Positions 53,864 to 62,771 of a DNA stretch of 64,000 nucleotides are shown here, piece after piece. Origin of the DNA: Flagellimonas sediminis (GTDB lineage: Bacteria > Bacteroidota > Bacteroidia > Flavobacteriales > Flavobacteriaceae); contig NZ_JAAAMI010000005.1 of the NCBI RefSeq assembly GCF_010500845.1, positions 186,001 to 250,000 of the forward strand, written 5' to 3'. The notes under the pieces were generated by a model. That model did not search any database, was not told the DNA's origin, and was given only the letters and a program-made list of their open reading frames with translations. Position 1 is the first letter of the stretch. The number at the start of each line of letters is the position of its first letter. Position numbers and translations under genes: made by a program.

Positions 53864-54390
53864 AGCTAAGAGGGGATAAGGTTGTATTGCGGGCTTTGGA
53901 ACCGTCCGATCTGGATTTTCTTTACCAGTTGGAAAATGACACTTCCATTTGGGAAATAAGCGGTACCCTAAAGCCATACTCCAAAAAAGTGTTACAGCTT
54001 TATCTGGAAAATGCCCATCGGGATATCTATGAAGTAAAGCAGCTTCGTTTGTGCGTTTGCGATCTGGAAGGGGAATGTATAGGTTTGATTGACCTTTTCG
54101 ATTTTGACCCCAAAAACCAAAGGGCGGGTATAGGTATTGTGATCGCCCATCCAGAAGATCGTAACAAGGGTGTAGGGGCCGAGGCCCTGTCATTGCTTTG
54201 CAAGTATGCTTTTTCGGTTTTGGACCTACATCAGCTTTTTGTCAATATATTAGAGAACAACCAATCCAGTATTCATCTATTCGAAAAAATGGGTTTTGAA
54301 AGGATCGGAGTCAAAAAAGAATGGATCAGGACCAGTTCAGGGTTCAAAAATGAAATCATGTTTCAAAAGATAAATTCGAATGAATCTTAA
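53857..54390 (+). CDS. GNAT-family N-acetyltransferase (RimJ/RimL-like)
   Basis: 177 residues, overlapping dapF by 7 nt and mltG by 11 nt. RimJ/RimL type fold: LRGDKVVLRALEPSDLDFLYQLENDTSIWEIS at the N-terminus, and the acetyl-CoA loop near 95-110 (AGIGIVIAHPEDRNKGVGAEAL), then LFVNILENNQSSIHLFEKMGFERIG. The acceptor is unknown. Its place between dapF and mltG may be for expression only. Confidence 0.9.
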   Translation: MLKLRGDKVVLRALEPSDLDFLYQLENDTSIWEISGTLKPYSKKVLQLYLENAHRDIYEVKQLRLCVCDLEGECIGLIDLFDFDPKNQRAGIGIVIAHPEDRNKGVGAEALSLLCKYAFSVLDLHQLFVNILENNQSSIHLFEKMGFERIGVKKEWIRTSSGFKNEIMFQKINSNES

Positions 54391-55423
54391 ACGCGTACTT
54401 TGGGCCACGGCCATTTTGGGATTATTGATCTGCGGGTTCATCGCGTATCAAATTTACAGTGCCATTTTTAGCCCCAATACCCAGTTCAACAATGAGGAAG
54501 CGTTTGTTTATATCCATTCCGATGCCTCTTTTGCCGACGTTAAAGAATCCTTAGAACCTTTATTGAAGGATATTTCTTCGTTTGAAGCTGTAGCAAAACG
54601 CAAAGGGTATGTTGCCAACATTAAACCAGGTAAGTATGCTCTAAAAAAGGGGATGAACAACAATGAGATCATCAACACTTTACGAAGTGCCAACTTACCC
54701 GTTAGGGTTTCCTTTAACAATCAAGAATCATTGCAGGATTTGGCCGGAAGGATTGCGGAACAGATTGAGGCTGATAGCGTTTCTCTGCTCCAAGCCTTCA
54801 ATGATCCTGGTTTTTTGAATACATCCCATTTTGATGAAGATTCCAAATTGGGGATGTACCTGCCCAATACATATGAATTTTTTTGGAATACCAACGCCAA
54901 AAGTTTCAGGGACCGCATGTTCAAGGAATATGAGCGTTTCTGGAACGAGGAGCGACGTGCCAAAGCCAAAAATTTGGGGCTCACCCCAAATCAGGTTATA
55001 GCCTTGGCGGCCGTTGTTCAAAAAGAGACCGTTAAATCGGATGAGCGTCCACGGGTTGCCGGGGTCTATCTGAACCGGGTTAAAAAAGGAATGTTGCTTC
55101 AGGCCGATCCAACGGTTATCTATGCCATTAAAAAGGAAACGGGTAATTATGATACCATTATCAAACGTGTGTTGTATCGAGACCTTGAAATGGATTCCCC
55201 TTACAATACCTATAAATATGTGGGAATTCCCCCTGGCCCGATTACAATGCCGGACATCTCTTCCATTGATGCCGTTTTGAATCCCGAAAAACACGATTAT
55301 CTCTATTTTGTGGCAGACGTTTCCAACTTCGGATACCATATGTTTGCCAAAACCTTGGAGCAACACAACCGGAATAAAGTGCAATACACCCGATGGTTGA
55401 ATGAGCAAAAAGTGCTCAGATAA
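54380..55423 (+). CDS. mltG: Endolytic transglycosylase MltG
   Basis: 347 residues. One N-terminal membrane helix (VLWATAILGLLICGFIAYQIY), a LysM-like middle region (about 50-120; IKPGKYALKKGMNNNEIINTLRSA), and the YceG catalytic domain with LAAVVQKETVKSDERPRVAGVYLNR near 215 (catalytic Glu in QKET), LQADPTVIYAI and GLPPGPI-like GIPPGPITMPDISSIDA. It cleaves nascent glycan strands and sets their length. Overlaps the preceding GNAT gene by 11 nt. Confidence 0.95.
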   Translation: MNLKRVLWATAILGLLICGFIAYQIYSAIFSPNTQFNNEEAFVYIHSDASFADVKESLEPLLKDISSFEAVAKRKGYVANIKPGKYALKKGMNNNEIINTLRSANLPVRVSFNNQESLQDLAGRIAEQIEADSVSLLQAFNDPGFLNTSHFDEDSKLGMYLPNTYEFFWNTNAKSFRDRMFKEYERFWNEERRAKAKNLGLTPNQVIALAAVVQKETVKSDERPRVAGVYLNRVKKGMLLQADPTVIYAIKKETGNYDTIIKRVLYRDLEMDSPYNTYKYVGIPPGPITMPDISSIDAVLNPEKHDYLYFVADVSNFGYHMFAKTLEQHNRNKVQYTRWLNEQKVLR

Positions 55424-55519
55424 TCCTCCTTGACGTTAATTTTCAGCCTTTTAACGGATTTTAAGCCTCATTTAAGAAAATCTTATGAGCTTTATAACTG
55501 TTAAAAAAATGTCTCCCCC

Positions 55520-55527
55520 TATATTTG
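55520..55527 (+). promoter_or_regulatory. Promoter -7 box of the lysozyme-like gene
   Basis: TATATTTG, exact TAnnTTTG, 53 bp before ATG 55581. It lies inside the longer open frame, which supports the downstream start. Confidence 0.5.
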
Positions 55528-55580
55528 CCGGCCGAAATTTTTTTCTGGACCCAGGTCTGGAAATCTTAAATAGGAACTAT

Positions 55581-56225
55581 ATGAAAAGATGGATTAGAAT
55601 TGCTCTACATCTTGCCATGATCGTAGTTTTGACCAGTTTTGGTACGTACACCATAATGAAAAAAGGGGATTTTACGGTTCCTGATTCATTGAAGGTAGAG
55701 AACGGGTCTGAAATCTTTGCACCATTGGATTCCATTACGGGTCTTGATGTTGATGAAGTAACCCCTCCTTTTTTGGGTAAAGCCTACAATGGCTTCAAAG
55801 AGGCACTGGCCTTTAAGGAATCCCAAGGAAGATACCACGTAGTAAATACATTGGGATATTTAGGAAAGTATCAATTTGGAAGTAGCACCCTTAATTTGAT
55901 GGGCATCTATGACATGGAGACTTTTTTGGATAGCCCCGAACTTCAAGAGAAGGCTTTTGCAACCAATATTGCCCGTAACAAATGGATATTGCGTAGGGAT
56001 ATCAAACGTTTTATGGGTAAGAGGATAGGTGGTGTGGAGGTTACCGAATCAGGTATTTTGGCTGCGGCCCATTTGGCCGGAGCCGGAAACGTGAAGAAAT
56101 ATTTACGTTCTTATGGACAAGAAGATGTGACGGATGCATACGGAAGTAGTATTTCGTATTACTTGAAAAAGTTTGCGGGTTATGATATTTCCAAAATAGA
56201 GCAGAAAAAAAACGCCAAAGTGTAG
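55581..56225 (+). CDS. Lysozyme-like/transglycosylase-fold protein, membrane-anchored
   Basis: 214 residues from ATG 55581, which gives a signal anchor (MKRWIRIALHLAMIVVLTSFGTYTIM). The middle (about 85-195) looks like a lysozyme-superfamily domain: FKEALAFKESQGRYHVVN with a candidate catalytic Glu, GYLGKYQFGSSTLNLMGI, and ESGILAAAHLAGAGNVKKYL near the end. It lies downstream of mltG but has its own -7 box. A role in peptidoglycan cleavage is inferred from fold-like motifs and context. Confidence 0.8.
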   Translation: MKRWIRIALHLAMIVVLTSFGTYTIMKKGDFTVPDSLKVENGSEIFAPLDSITGLDVDEVTPPFLGKAYNGFKEALAFKESQGRYHVVNTLGYLGKYQFGSSTLNLMGIYDMETFLDSPELQEKAFATNIARNKWILRRDIKRFMGKRIGGVEVTESGILAAAHLAGAGNVKKYLRSYGQEDVTDAYGSSISYYLKKFAGYDISKIEQKKNAKV

Positions 56226-56245
56226 TACACGCATCCTAAAAGATG

Positions 56246-56272
56246 AAAACCCGGAACAAAGTTCCGGGTTTT
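56246..56272. terminator. Terminator after the lysozyme-like gene
   Basis: AAAACCCGGAAC, AAA, GTTCCGGGTTTT: perfect 12-bp stem then more T. The A-run on the other side lets it serve the convergent methyltransferase gene too. Confidence 0.95.
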
Positions 56273-56273
56273 T

Positions 56274-57002
56274 TTATGCATGTAAAATATAGATGGTAGG
56301 TCTTTTGTCCAGATCCAGTTCAATCTCGCCCCATTCATGAACGCTCTTCGTTTTAATGAATTCTGTGGGCAGGGTAATATCGCACGCTATGCACAATCGC
56401 GTAGACTTATGTAATATTTTTAGGAGATCTTTTAAAAGTTTATTGTTGCGGTAAGGGGTTTCCATAAAAATTTGGGACTGCCCCTTTTCCAGGGACGTAC
56501 GTTCCAATTGTTTTACCATATTTTTCCTTTCTGCAAGGTCTAAGGGCAGGTAGCCGTTAAAGGCAAAATTCTGCCCATTCATACCACTTGCCATCATGGC
56601 CATGAGTATAGAAGAAGGACCCACCAAGGGAACCACCTGTATCCTTTTCTCGTGGGCCACCCGGACCACATCTGAACCTGGGTCGGCAATGCCCGGACAG
56701 CCTGCTTCGGACAATACCCCGATATCAAATCCATGTATGCAGGGATCTAAATAGGAAGGGATCACCGCCGGGTTGGTATATTTATTCAGGGGTTGCAGCT
56801 TCAGGTTGGGTTGTGGTTTGCTGGGACTGATTCTTTTGATGAAACGCCTTGCGGTTTTCTCATTTTCAACAATATAATGATCGATCCGTTCAATGGTTCC
56901 CTTTATGGAAATAGGCATTACCTCCAAAGGGGCATTGTCTCCCAATGTTGTAGGAATCAAATATACTTTACCGACCACTAAACCTGGCTTAGGCTCTTGC
57001 AT
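56274..57002 (-). CDS. RsmI-like SAM-dependent methyltransferase
   Basis: 242 residues. Tetrapyrrole-methylase-fold protein of the RsmI group: GKVYLIPTTLGDN at the N-terminus (RsmI has ATPIGN here), SEAGCPGIADPGSDVVRVAH near 100, PLVGPSSILMAMMASGMNGQNFAFNGYLP near 125-150, and FMETPYRNNKLL near 180. The changed first motif suggests a diverged paralogue of the 16S C1402 methyltransferase, so the target is uncertain. It lies 4 bp downstream of the phosphatase gene. Confidence 0.87.
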   Translation of the reverse strand: MQEPKPGLVVGKVYLIPTTLGDNAPLEVMPISIKGTIERIDHYIVENEKTARRFIKRISPSKPQPNLKLQPLNKYTNPAVIPSYLDPCIHGFDIGVLSEAGCPGIADPGSDVVRVAHEKRIQVVPLVGPSSILMAMMASGMNGQNFAFNGYLPLDLAERKNMVKQLERTSLEKGQSQIFMETPYRNNKLLKDLLKILHKSTRLCIACDITLPTEFIKTKSVHEWGEIELDLDKRPTIYILHA

Positions 57003-57006
57003 AGGT

Positions 57007-57459
57007 TCAATTTAGCTTTTTTGCAATGGCCTCACAAGCCTTATCGATCATTTGGTAGACTTTTTCAAATCCATCCTCACCTCCATAATACGGATCTGGT
57101 ACTTCGTCAATACCCAAATCCACTTCCTCCAATAGCAATTTTATTTTACTGGCACCCATTGCATTGGCCGCTAAACTGGCCACCGTGGAATAGTTGCTTC
57201 GGTCCATTACATAAATGTGATCGAATTCCAAAAAATCTATAGCTGAAAAGCGTCGACATTTTTGACGACTAATATCCAACCCATATTTTCTGGCTACGGC
57301 AATGGATCGGGAATCTGGGGGATTGCCCACATGATATCCCGCGGTACCGGCAGAGTCCACAAAAACTTTATCAGGATCTACTTTGGATTGTAAAATGCCT
57401 TCGGCCAAGGGTGATCTGCAAATATTACCCAAGCAGACCATCAAGACTTTGGTTTTCAT
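57007..57459 (-). CDS. Low-molecular-weight protein tyrosine phosphatase
   Basis: 150 residues. P-loop VCLGNICRSPLAEGI at the N-terminus (Cys-X5-Arg-Ser, nucleophile Cys about 10), and the general-acid Asp in VPDPYYGGEDGF near 118. These enzymes remove phosphate from tyrosine on proteins, often capsule-related kinases, or act on small molecules. Lies between dnaA (17 bp) and the RsmI-like gene (4 bp) on the same strand. Confidence 0.94.
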   Translation of the reverse strand: MKTKVLMVCLGNICRSPLAEGILQSKVDPDKVFVDSAGTAGYHVGNPPDSRSIAVARKYGLDISRQKCRRFSAIDFLEFDHIYVMDRSNYSTVASLAANAMGASKIKLLLEEVDLGIDEVPDPYYGGEDGFEKVYQMIDKACEAIAKKLN

Positions 57460-57476
57460 AAAAAAGGGATTAGTTC

Positions 57477-58901
57477 CTAACTGAACTTTTTGTTCAGGTC
57501 GTCGATGTATTTGCGGAACTGTTTATCGGTCTCGGCCAAGTTGTCCACAGTTTTACAAGCGTGCAAAACAGTGGCATGGTCACGTTTTCCGATTTGGGAA
57601 CCGATACTGGCCAAGGAGGCCTTTGTGAATTTTTTGGCAAAGAACATGGCCAATTGCCTAGCCTGTACAATATGCCTTTTCCTCGTTTTAGATTGCAGGG
57701 TGGCCACATCCATTTCAAAGTAATCGGACACTACTTTTTGGATATAATCTATGGAAACCTCACGCTTGGTATTCTTGACGAACTTCTCGACCACTTGTTG
57801 AGCGAGTTCCAAGGTCACCTCCCTTTTGTTGAAAGAGGATTGGGCGATCAAAGAAATGATGGCACCTTCTAACTCACGGATATTGGTCTTGATGTTCCTT
57901 GCAACATGATCGATGATGTCATCAGGCATTTCAACACCGTCCCTGTATAATTTATTCTTAAGGATAGATACACGTGTCTCATAATCAGGACTTTGTAATT
58001 CTGCTGAAAGCCCCCATTTGAAACGCGACAAAAGGCGTTGCTCAATATCCTGCATGTCCACAGGTGCCTTGTCCGACGTTAAGATTACCTGCTTGCCATT
58101 TTGGTGCAAATGGTTGAAGATATGGAAGAACACATCCTGGGTTCCTGATTTACCGGATAGGAATTGTACATCATCAATAATGAGCACATCTATCAATTGG
58201 TAAAAGTGGATAAAATCGTTACGGGTGTTCTTCTTTACAGATTCAATATATTGTTGGGTGAATTTCTCCGCGGAAATATAGAGTACCGTTTTCTCGGGAT
58301 ACTTGTCCTTGATCTCAACCCCAATGGCGTGGGCCAAGTGGGTCTTTCCCAAACCAACACCACCAAATACCAAAAGTGGGTTGAAAGAGGTACCTCCCGG
58401 TTTGTTGGCAACGGCCATGCCTGCCGATCTGGCCAAACGGTTGGAATCCCCTTCAAGGAAATTGTCGAAATTGTAGTTTGGATTGAGCTGGGACTCTATT
58501 TTGATGTTTCGTATCCCAGGAATCACAAAAGGGTTTTTCAGTTCGGGGCTTTTGGAGGTGATCGGAACATCCAATTCCTGTGGTCCAACAGAGGTTCTGT
58601 TAGAACTTGGGATCTGTTCCGTAAAGGGTTCCTTGTTCCCATATTTGTTCTCCATCTTGATGATGTAGATGAGCTTGGCATTGGCTCCCAGTTCACGGGT
58701 CAGGGCAACCTTCAAAAGCTTCACATAATGCTCCTCCAACCACTCGTAAAAAAACTTGCTTGGCACTTGAATACTAAGTGCCTTATCGGTCAACTTCATG
58801 GGCTTGATCGGTTCAAACCATGTTTTGAATGCCTGCGGTTGGATATTATCCTGGATAAAAGCCAAACAGTTGTTCCATACGGAATTAGCAGTCACACTCA
58901 T
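57477..58901 (-). CDS. dnaA: Chromosomal replication initiator DnaA
   Basis: 474 residues. Domain I at 1-90 (WNNCLAFIQDNIQPQAFKTWFEPIKP), variable linker, AAA+ domain with Walker A FGGVGLGKTHLAHAIG near 175, Walker B LIIDDVQFL near 240, sensor RLLSRFKWGLSAEL, and domain IV helix-turn-helix with the DnaA signature GKRDHATVLHACKTV near 445. Binds oriC and opens it. No cluster of DnaA boxes was found in the 201 bp upstream, so the origin may be elsewhere. The phosphatase and RsmI-like genes follow closely. Confidence 0.98.
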   Translation of the reverse strand: MSVTANSVWNNCLAFIQDNIQPQAFKTWFEPIKPMKLTDKALSIQVPSKFFYEWLEEHYVKLLKVALTRELGANAKLIYIIKMENKYGNKEPFTEQIPSSNRTSVGPQELDVPITSKSPELKNPFVIPGIRNIKIESQLNPNYNFDNFLEGDSNRLARSAGMAVANKPGGTSFNPLLVFGGVGLGKTHLAHAIGVEIKDKYPEKTVLYISAEKFTQQYIESVKKNTRNDFIHFYQLIDVLIIDDVQFLSGKSGTQDVFFHIFNHLHQNGKQVILTSDKAPVDMQDIEQRLLSRFKWGLSAELQSPDYETRVSILKNKLYRDGVEMPDDIIDHVARNIKTNIRELEGAIISLIAQSSFNKREVTLELAQQVVEKFVKNTKREVSIDYIQKVVSDYFEMDVATLQSKTRKRHIVQARQLAMFFAKKFTKASLASIGSQIGKRDHATVLHACKTVDNLAETDKQFRKYIDDLNKKFS

Positions 58902-59102
58902 GAAGTTTTTCCTTGTTTTAATGGTTAGCTTTAATACTTAAGATTAAACATCTAAAGGGTAGCAAGATGCTTATTGGATGCGACAAATATGTGAACAATT
59001 CTTTTAAAAAAAAAATCAATTTGTCATTGAATCTCTTGTTTTTTTTTCGCATGTTACCCCCGCAAAAAGCAAGCCTCTAAATATATAATTTTTCATTTAC
59101 AA

Positions 59103-59501
59103 ATGGGCGTTAATTCACATTCTTTTCGAGTAAGATACGCAGAAACAGACCAAATGGGAGTGGTTTATCACGGCAATTATGCCCAATACCTTGAAATGGG
59201 TAGGGTAGAGTGGTTACGAGCTCTTGGGGTCACCTATAAAGGCATGGAGGAAAGTGGTATTATGTTGCCTGTAATTTCCTTACATATTGATTATAAAAAA
59301 TCTGCCCTCTACGACGATCTTCTTACAGTGGAGACCCGGTTGAAAGCCAGACCATTGGTTAAGATCGAGTTCGATTATAAAGTGTTCAACGAGGCCGGAG
59401 ATTTGTTGGCTACCGCGCATACCGTCTTAGCATTTATGGACAAAAAAACAGGAAAGCCAATCAAATGTCCTGATTACATTTTAGAGCGATTGGAAGATTA
59501 A
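59103..59501 (+). CDS. Acyl-CoA thioesterase, YbgC/4-HBT hotdog family
   Basis: 132 residues, single hotdog domain. FRVRYAETDQMGVVYHGNYAQYLEMGRVEWLRALG holds the catalytic Asp of the 4-hydroxybenzoyl-CoA thioesterase group (DQMG). YKVFNEAGDLLATAHTVLAFMDKKTGKPIK is the C-terminal half. It hydrolyses acyl-CoA; the substrate is not clear. No Tol-Pal genes are nearby. Divergent from dnaA. Confidence 0.93.
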   Translation: MGVNSHSFRVRYAETDQMGVVYHGNYAQYLEMGRVEWLRALGVTYKGMEESGIMLPVISLHIDYKKSALYDDLLTVETRLKARPLVKIEFDYKVFNEAGDLLATAHTVLAFMDKKTGKPIKCPDYILERLED

Positions 59502-59510
59502 TTTTTTTAG

Positions 59511-59571
59511 AGACAAGAGACAAGAGACAGATGAATCTTATTTCTGGTAGCGAAGCGGTCTTGATTCTTTA
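59511..59571. repeat. Dispersed intergenic repeat, family B copy 2
   Basis: Three tandem units related to AGACAAG (59511-59530), then AGCGAAGCGGTCTT (59549-59562), the exact inverse of 28349-28362, followed by GATTCTT. Confidence 0.65.
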
Positions 59572-59619
59572 ATAACCTAAGATGAAAAAGTTAACTGGGA
59601 TTTTCCCCCAAAGGTCAAT

Positions 59620-60231
59620 TCAGTCAATAATCGCAATCTCCACGGGGTGCATTTCATCGAAAAGTCGGAAAGTTCCATCGGATTCACCCATCCGAACGGA
59701 TAAAATCAACTCACAATCCATATCCATTTTTTGGGAAACGATGCTCAGGTTTTTTTGTTTGACAATACGCATGACCTTATCCATTTCCGCATACCCGAAC
59801 TGAATTCTGAACCGTGTTTCCACAATCTTTTCAACAATTTTTGCACCATCCAATGCCATTTGCGCGGCCGTACGGTAAGCTTGTATCAATCCGCCGACAC
59901 CCAATTTGGTGCCTCCAAATATACGGGTAACCGTAATCAATACATTGGTAAGGTCGTAGGCTTGAATCTGACCATAAATGGGCATTCCCGCCGAATTGTT
60001 GGGCTCCCCATCGTCATTGGCACGATAAGATGGGTTTTCTACCCCTAATTGCCAAGCATAACACACATGGTTGGCGGTATGGTATTTTTTTTTGAGTTCC
60101 TCCACAATCGGTTTTACTTCTTCCTCTGATGTTATGGGATGTACGGCTGCGTAGAACTTACTCTTTTTGTCCTTGTGCAGGATTTCTGGGGAAGTTTCGG
60201 CAACGGTTCTATATACATCTGTTTTCTCCAT
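59620..60231 (-). CDS. YigZ/IMPACT family protein
   Basis: 203 residues from ATG 60231 (MEKTDVYRTVAETS), which overlaps the stop of the upstream transporter by 1 nt; the longer frame only shadows that gene. UPF0029 domain with KSKFYAAVHPITSEEE, ANHVCYAWQLG, NDDGEPNNSAGMPI and VTRIFGGTKLGVGGLIQAYRTAAQMAL. A C-terminal ferredoxin-like domain follows. Homologues bind nucleic acid or regulate translation; the bacterial role is unclear. Last gene of the ribD-HAD-EamA-yigZ minus-strand cluster. Confidence 0.92.
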   Translation of the reverse strand: MEKTDVYRTVAETSPEILHKDKKSKFYAAVHPITSEEEVKPIVEELKKKYHTANHVCYAWQLGVENPSYRANDDGEPNNSAGMPIYGQIQAYDLTNVLITVTRIFGGTKLGVGGLIQAYRTAAQMALDGAKIVEKIVETRFRIQFGYAEMDKVMRIVKQKNLSIVSQKMDMDCELILSVRMGESDGTFRLFDEMHPVEIAIID

Positions 60232-61094
60232 CAAAACAAAGCTACCAATACAATACTGATGACGGCCAAAGCCACTCCGCCCCAATTCTTGATACTCAAC
60301 CGCTCCTTGAACAACAAAATGCCCAAAAGGGTGGAGAGCATTACTATGGCCACATTGTTCAAGGTAAAAACCGCTGCACTGCTCCAATTGTTGCTTCGCA
60401 AGGCCCGTATGAGAAAATAGATTGAAAAATAATTTGGAATTCCTAGTGCTACTCCGCCGATTATGTTCTTGATATTCAATTTCAGGCTTTGTTTTTTGGA
60501 ACCCAAGCCTACATATATAAGACCCGATAAAGCGGCACAACCGAATACCATGGATGAGAAAATGGGAATTTCCTGATCGGTCAAATGTTTTTCTTCAAAA
60601 TATTTGATGCTTGCATCAATGGCCCCAGATCCCAAAAACACCAGTATGGGCAAGATTAGATCCTTTCGGTTGATGGTGATGCCGTTTTCCTTCAAGGATG
60701 CAAAATAGACGGCGGCCAATGCCAATAATATGCCTATTATTTGGAAGAAACTAAGATGCTCTCCATAAAAGATAAGCCCAATGACTACAGGAATCACCAA
60801 CGACATTTTGGTAGCTACAGAAGCAACTGATACCCCCAAAGTTTGGGCCGTTTTGGCCATCAAGTTGAAGATGGTGATGAATAGAACCCCCATGGCCAAA
60901 GGTCCCCAAGCCCATGAGGTGTCCATAATTTCGGATATTCCAATAGGTCCATCATACAATAGAAAACCTACTGTGCAGGCCGTGATATAGTTGATGATAA
61001 TCGCGACCAATGTCTGGACCTTATAGATGTCATATAATTTGAAAACCACAAAAATCCATGTGGAACTCAGTACACTCAATGCAAGGGCCAACAT
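60231..61094 (-). CDS. EamA (DMT superfamily) transporter
   Basis: 287 residues with about ten hydrophobic helices in two homologous halves: first AIIINYITACTVGFLLYDGPIGI ..., FITIFNLMAKTAQTLGVSVASVATKMSLVIPVVIGLIFYGEHLSFFQIIGILLALAAVYFASL; second with SSAAVFTLNNVAIVMLSTLLGILLFKERLSIKNWGGVALAVISIVLV. Probably exports a metabolite; the substrate is unknown. Abuts the HAD gene and overlaps yigZ by 1 nt. Confidence 0.92.
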   Translation of the reverse strand: MLALALSVLSSTWIFVVFKLYDIYKVQTLVAIIINYITACTVGFLLYDGPIGISEIMDTSWAWGPLAMGVLFITIFNLMAKTAQTLGVSVASVATKMSLVIPVVIGLIFYGEHLSFFQIIGILLALAAVYFASLKENGITINRKDLILPILVFLGSGAIDASIKYFEEKHLTDQEIPIFSSMVFGCAALSGLIYVGLGSKKQSLKLNIKNIIGGVALGIPNYFSIYFLIRALRSNNWSSAAVFTLNNVAIVMLSTLLGILLFKERLSIKNWGGVALAVISIVLVALF

Positions 61095-61697
61095 TTACAG
61101 ACGGGATTTTAATTGGGTGATATCCTCTTGTCCCACCCGCAGATTCCATACTTTGATGCCCAAACCTGCCGCGGCCACGGTGTTTTCCTGTACATCGTCC
61201 ACAAAAAAAGTTTCTTCGGCAATCAGTCCGTTTTCGTCCAAAACAAATTGAAAGATTTCCTCGTCAGGTTTTCGCATCCCTATTTCATAAGACAGATAGA
61301 AAACATCAAATACGTTCTTAAAACGGTTATAGCGTTCCATACCTATTTGTTGTCTCACACTTTCCATATGTAGGTCGTTGGTATTGCTTAGGAGGAACAA
61401 TCTGAATTCCTTTTCGTTCGCCAATCCTTCCAGGAATTGTAAACGTTCTTCGGGAAAATCCAAAAGAATGGCGTTCCAAGATTGGATCAAATATTCTCGG
61501 TTTGCATCTGGAAAATGGGAAGAAACCTCATCCAAAAACTCGGAAGAACCCATCAATCCCTTCTCGTAGTCTTTGAACAATTGATCAAGGCTTGGGGTTA
61601 TCCCTGAAAAACCAAAGGGCAACATGGCTCGGGCCGTTGCAGGTTTATCAAGGTTGATGAGCACATCGCCAAAATCAAAAATGATGTTCTTAATCAT
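61095..61697 (-). CDS. HAD-family phosphatase
   Basis: 200 residues. HAD motifs: I IIFDFGDVLINLD (nucleophile Asp is in DFGDV; the second Asp of the usual DxD is kept), II LFLLSNTND, III GMRKPDEEIF (Lys), IV TFFVDDVQENTVAA. The helical cap between motifs I and II resembles that of small sugar-phosphate phosphatases. Overlaps ribD by 8 nt. As flavin synthesis needs a phosphatase after RibD, a role there is possible but is only a guess from position. Confidence 0.92.
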   Translation of the reverse strand: MIKNIIFDFGDVLINLDKPATARAMLPFGFSGITPSLDQLFKDYEKGLMGSSEFLDEVSSHFPDANREYLIQSWNAILLDFPEERLQFLEGLANEKEFRLFLLSNTNDLHMESVRQQIGMERYNRFKNVFDVFYLSYEIGMRKPDEEIFQFVLDENGLIAEETFFVDDVQENTVAAAGLGIKVWNLRVGQEDITQLKSRL

Positions 61698-62742
61698 GGG
61701 TATAAATGGATAAGGTGTCCGATACTATATTTTGGGTACTTTTTAATTTTCCAGCAAATTTTGGGGCAGGTATGCCATTTTTGAATCGTGTAGGACCCAC
61801 AAAAACCCTTACTTCATCCCAAAGACCTTCGTTTAAAAATGATTGAAGGGTATTGGCACCACCCTCAACCAATACACTTGTAATGGAATGTTTATGAAGG
61901 ATTTCCGAAATTTGTTGTGCCAATGGTTGCGAAAAATCAATGGTTTCGTAATCGATTCCATCCAAATATTTCGATGAATCTTTTTCATGGGTAATTACAA
62001 TGGTCTTTACGGATTTGTCCAAAACATGAAAATCGTTACCGATTTTTAAGTCTTTGTCTAAAACCACCCGGATGGGATTTTTACCGGCCCAATCCCTGGT
62101 GTTCAGTTTGGGATTATCTTCTAAAACCGTATTCGTTCCAACTAAGATAGCTTGTTCCTCACTTCGCCATTGATGCACCAACTGTCTGGAATACGGATTG
62201 GTGATCCAATAAGGTTCTGGGTTGGAATTTCTTTGTGTTTTGTCAGGGGCCATAAAGCCATCTTGGGTCTCGGCCCATTTTAAAATGATGTAGGGTCTTT
62301 TCTTTTCTTGATAGGTTAAAAACCTTTTGTGGTGTTCCCTGCACTCCTGTTCCAACACTCCAACGGTGACCTTACAACCTGTTTCTTCCAGTTTTTGGAT
62401 GCCTTTACCAGCAACTTTATCATGGGGGTCCTTTAGCCCAATGTAGGCTTCAGGAATTTTATAGTGTGCAATCAAATCGGCACAAGGGGGTGTTTTACCA
62501 TAATGCGAACATGGTTCCAATGTCACATATAAGATAGATGTCCCAAGTAAAGTTTTGTCCTCCACGGAATTAATGGCGTTCACTTCCGCATGCGGTCCGC
62601 CGTATGGACTGGTGAATCCTTCGCCGATGATTTTTCCATCATGAACAATGACACAACCCACCATAGGATTTGGAGCCGTGGTGCCCAGTCCCTTTTTGGC
62701 CAGTTCTATACAGCGGAGGATATATTTTTGGTGTATATTCAC
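61690..62742 (-). CDS. ribD: Bifunctional diaminohydroxyphosphoribosylaminopyrimidine deaminase / uracil reductase
   Basis: 350 residues. Deaminase domain at 1-145 with zinc motifs GPHAEVNAI and PCSHYGKTPPCADLI, then a dihydrofolate-reductase-like domain at 145-350 with IILKWAETQDGFMA, VGTNTVLEDNPKLNTRD and VEGGANTLQSFL. Carries out steps 2 and 3 of riboflavin synthesis. The start is ATG 62742. First gene of the minus-strand cluster, divergent from the GNAT gene at 62772 by only 29 bp. Confidence 0.96.
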   Translation of the reverse strand: MNIHQKYILRCIELAKKGLGTTAPNPMVGCVIVHDGKIIGEGFTSPYGGPHAEVNAINSVEDKTLLGTSILYVTLEPCSHYGKTPPCADLIAHYKIPEAYIGLKDPHDKVAGKGIQKLEETGCKVTVGVLEQECREHHKRFLTYQEKKRPYIILKWAETQDGFMAPDKTQRNSNPEPYWITNPYSRQLVHQWRSEEQAILVGTNTVLEDNPKLNTRDWAGKNPIRVVLDKDLKIGNDFHVLDKSVKTIVITHEKDSSKYLDGIDYETIDFSQPLAQQISEILHKHSITSVLVEGGANTLQSFLNEGLWDEVRVFVGPTRFKNGIPAPKFAGKLKSTQNIVSDTLSIYTHD

Positions 62743-62771
62743 CCAGCAAAAATAGCATATTAAACGGCATT

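Noticed and set aside
58902-59102. Replication origin upstream of dnaA
   Set aside because: The gap is AT-rich, but only a weak box (TTGTTCACA-like, two mismatches) was found; no cluster of boxes.
59511-59530. CRISPR-like short tandem repeat
   Set aside because: Units are about 7 bp without spacers; it is part of a dispersed intergenic repeat.
59582-59803. Small plus-strand open frame at the yigZ 3' end
   Set aside because: Mostly antisense to yigZ; no family and no promoter.
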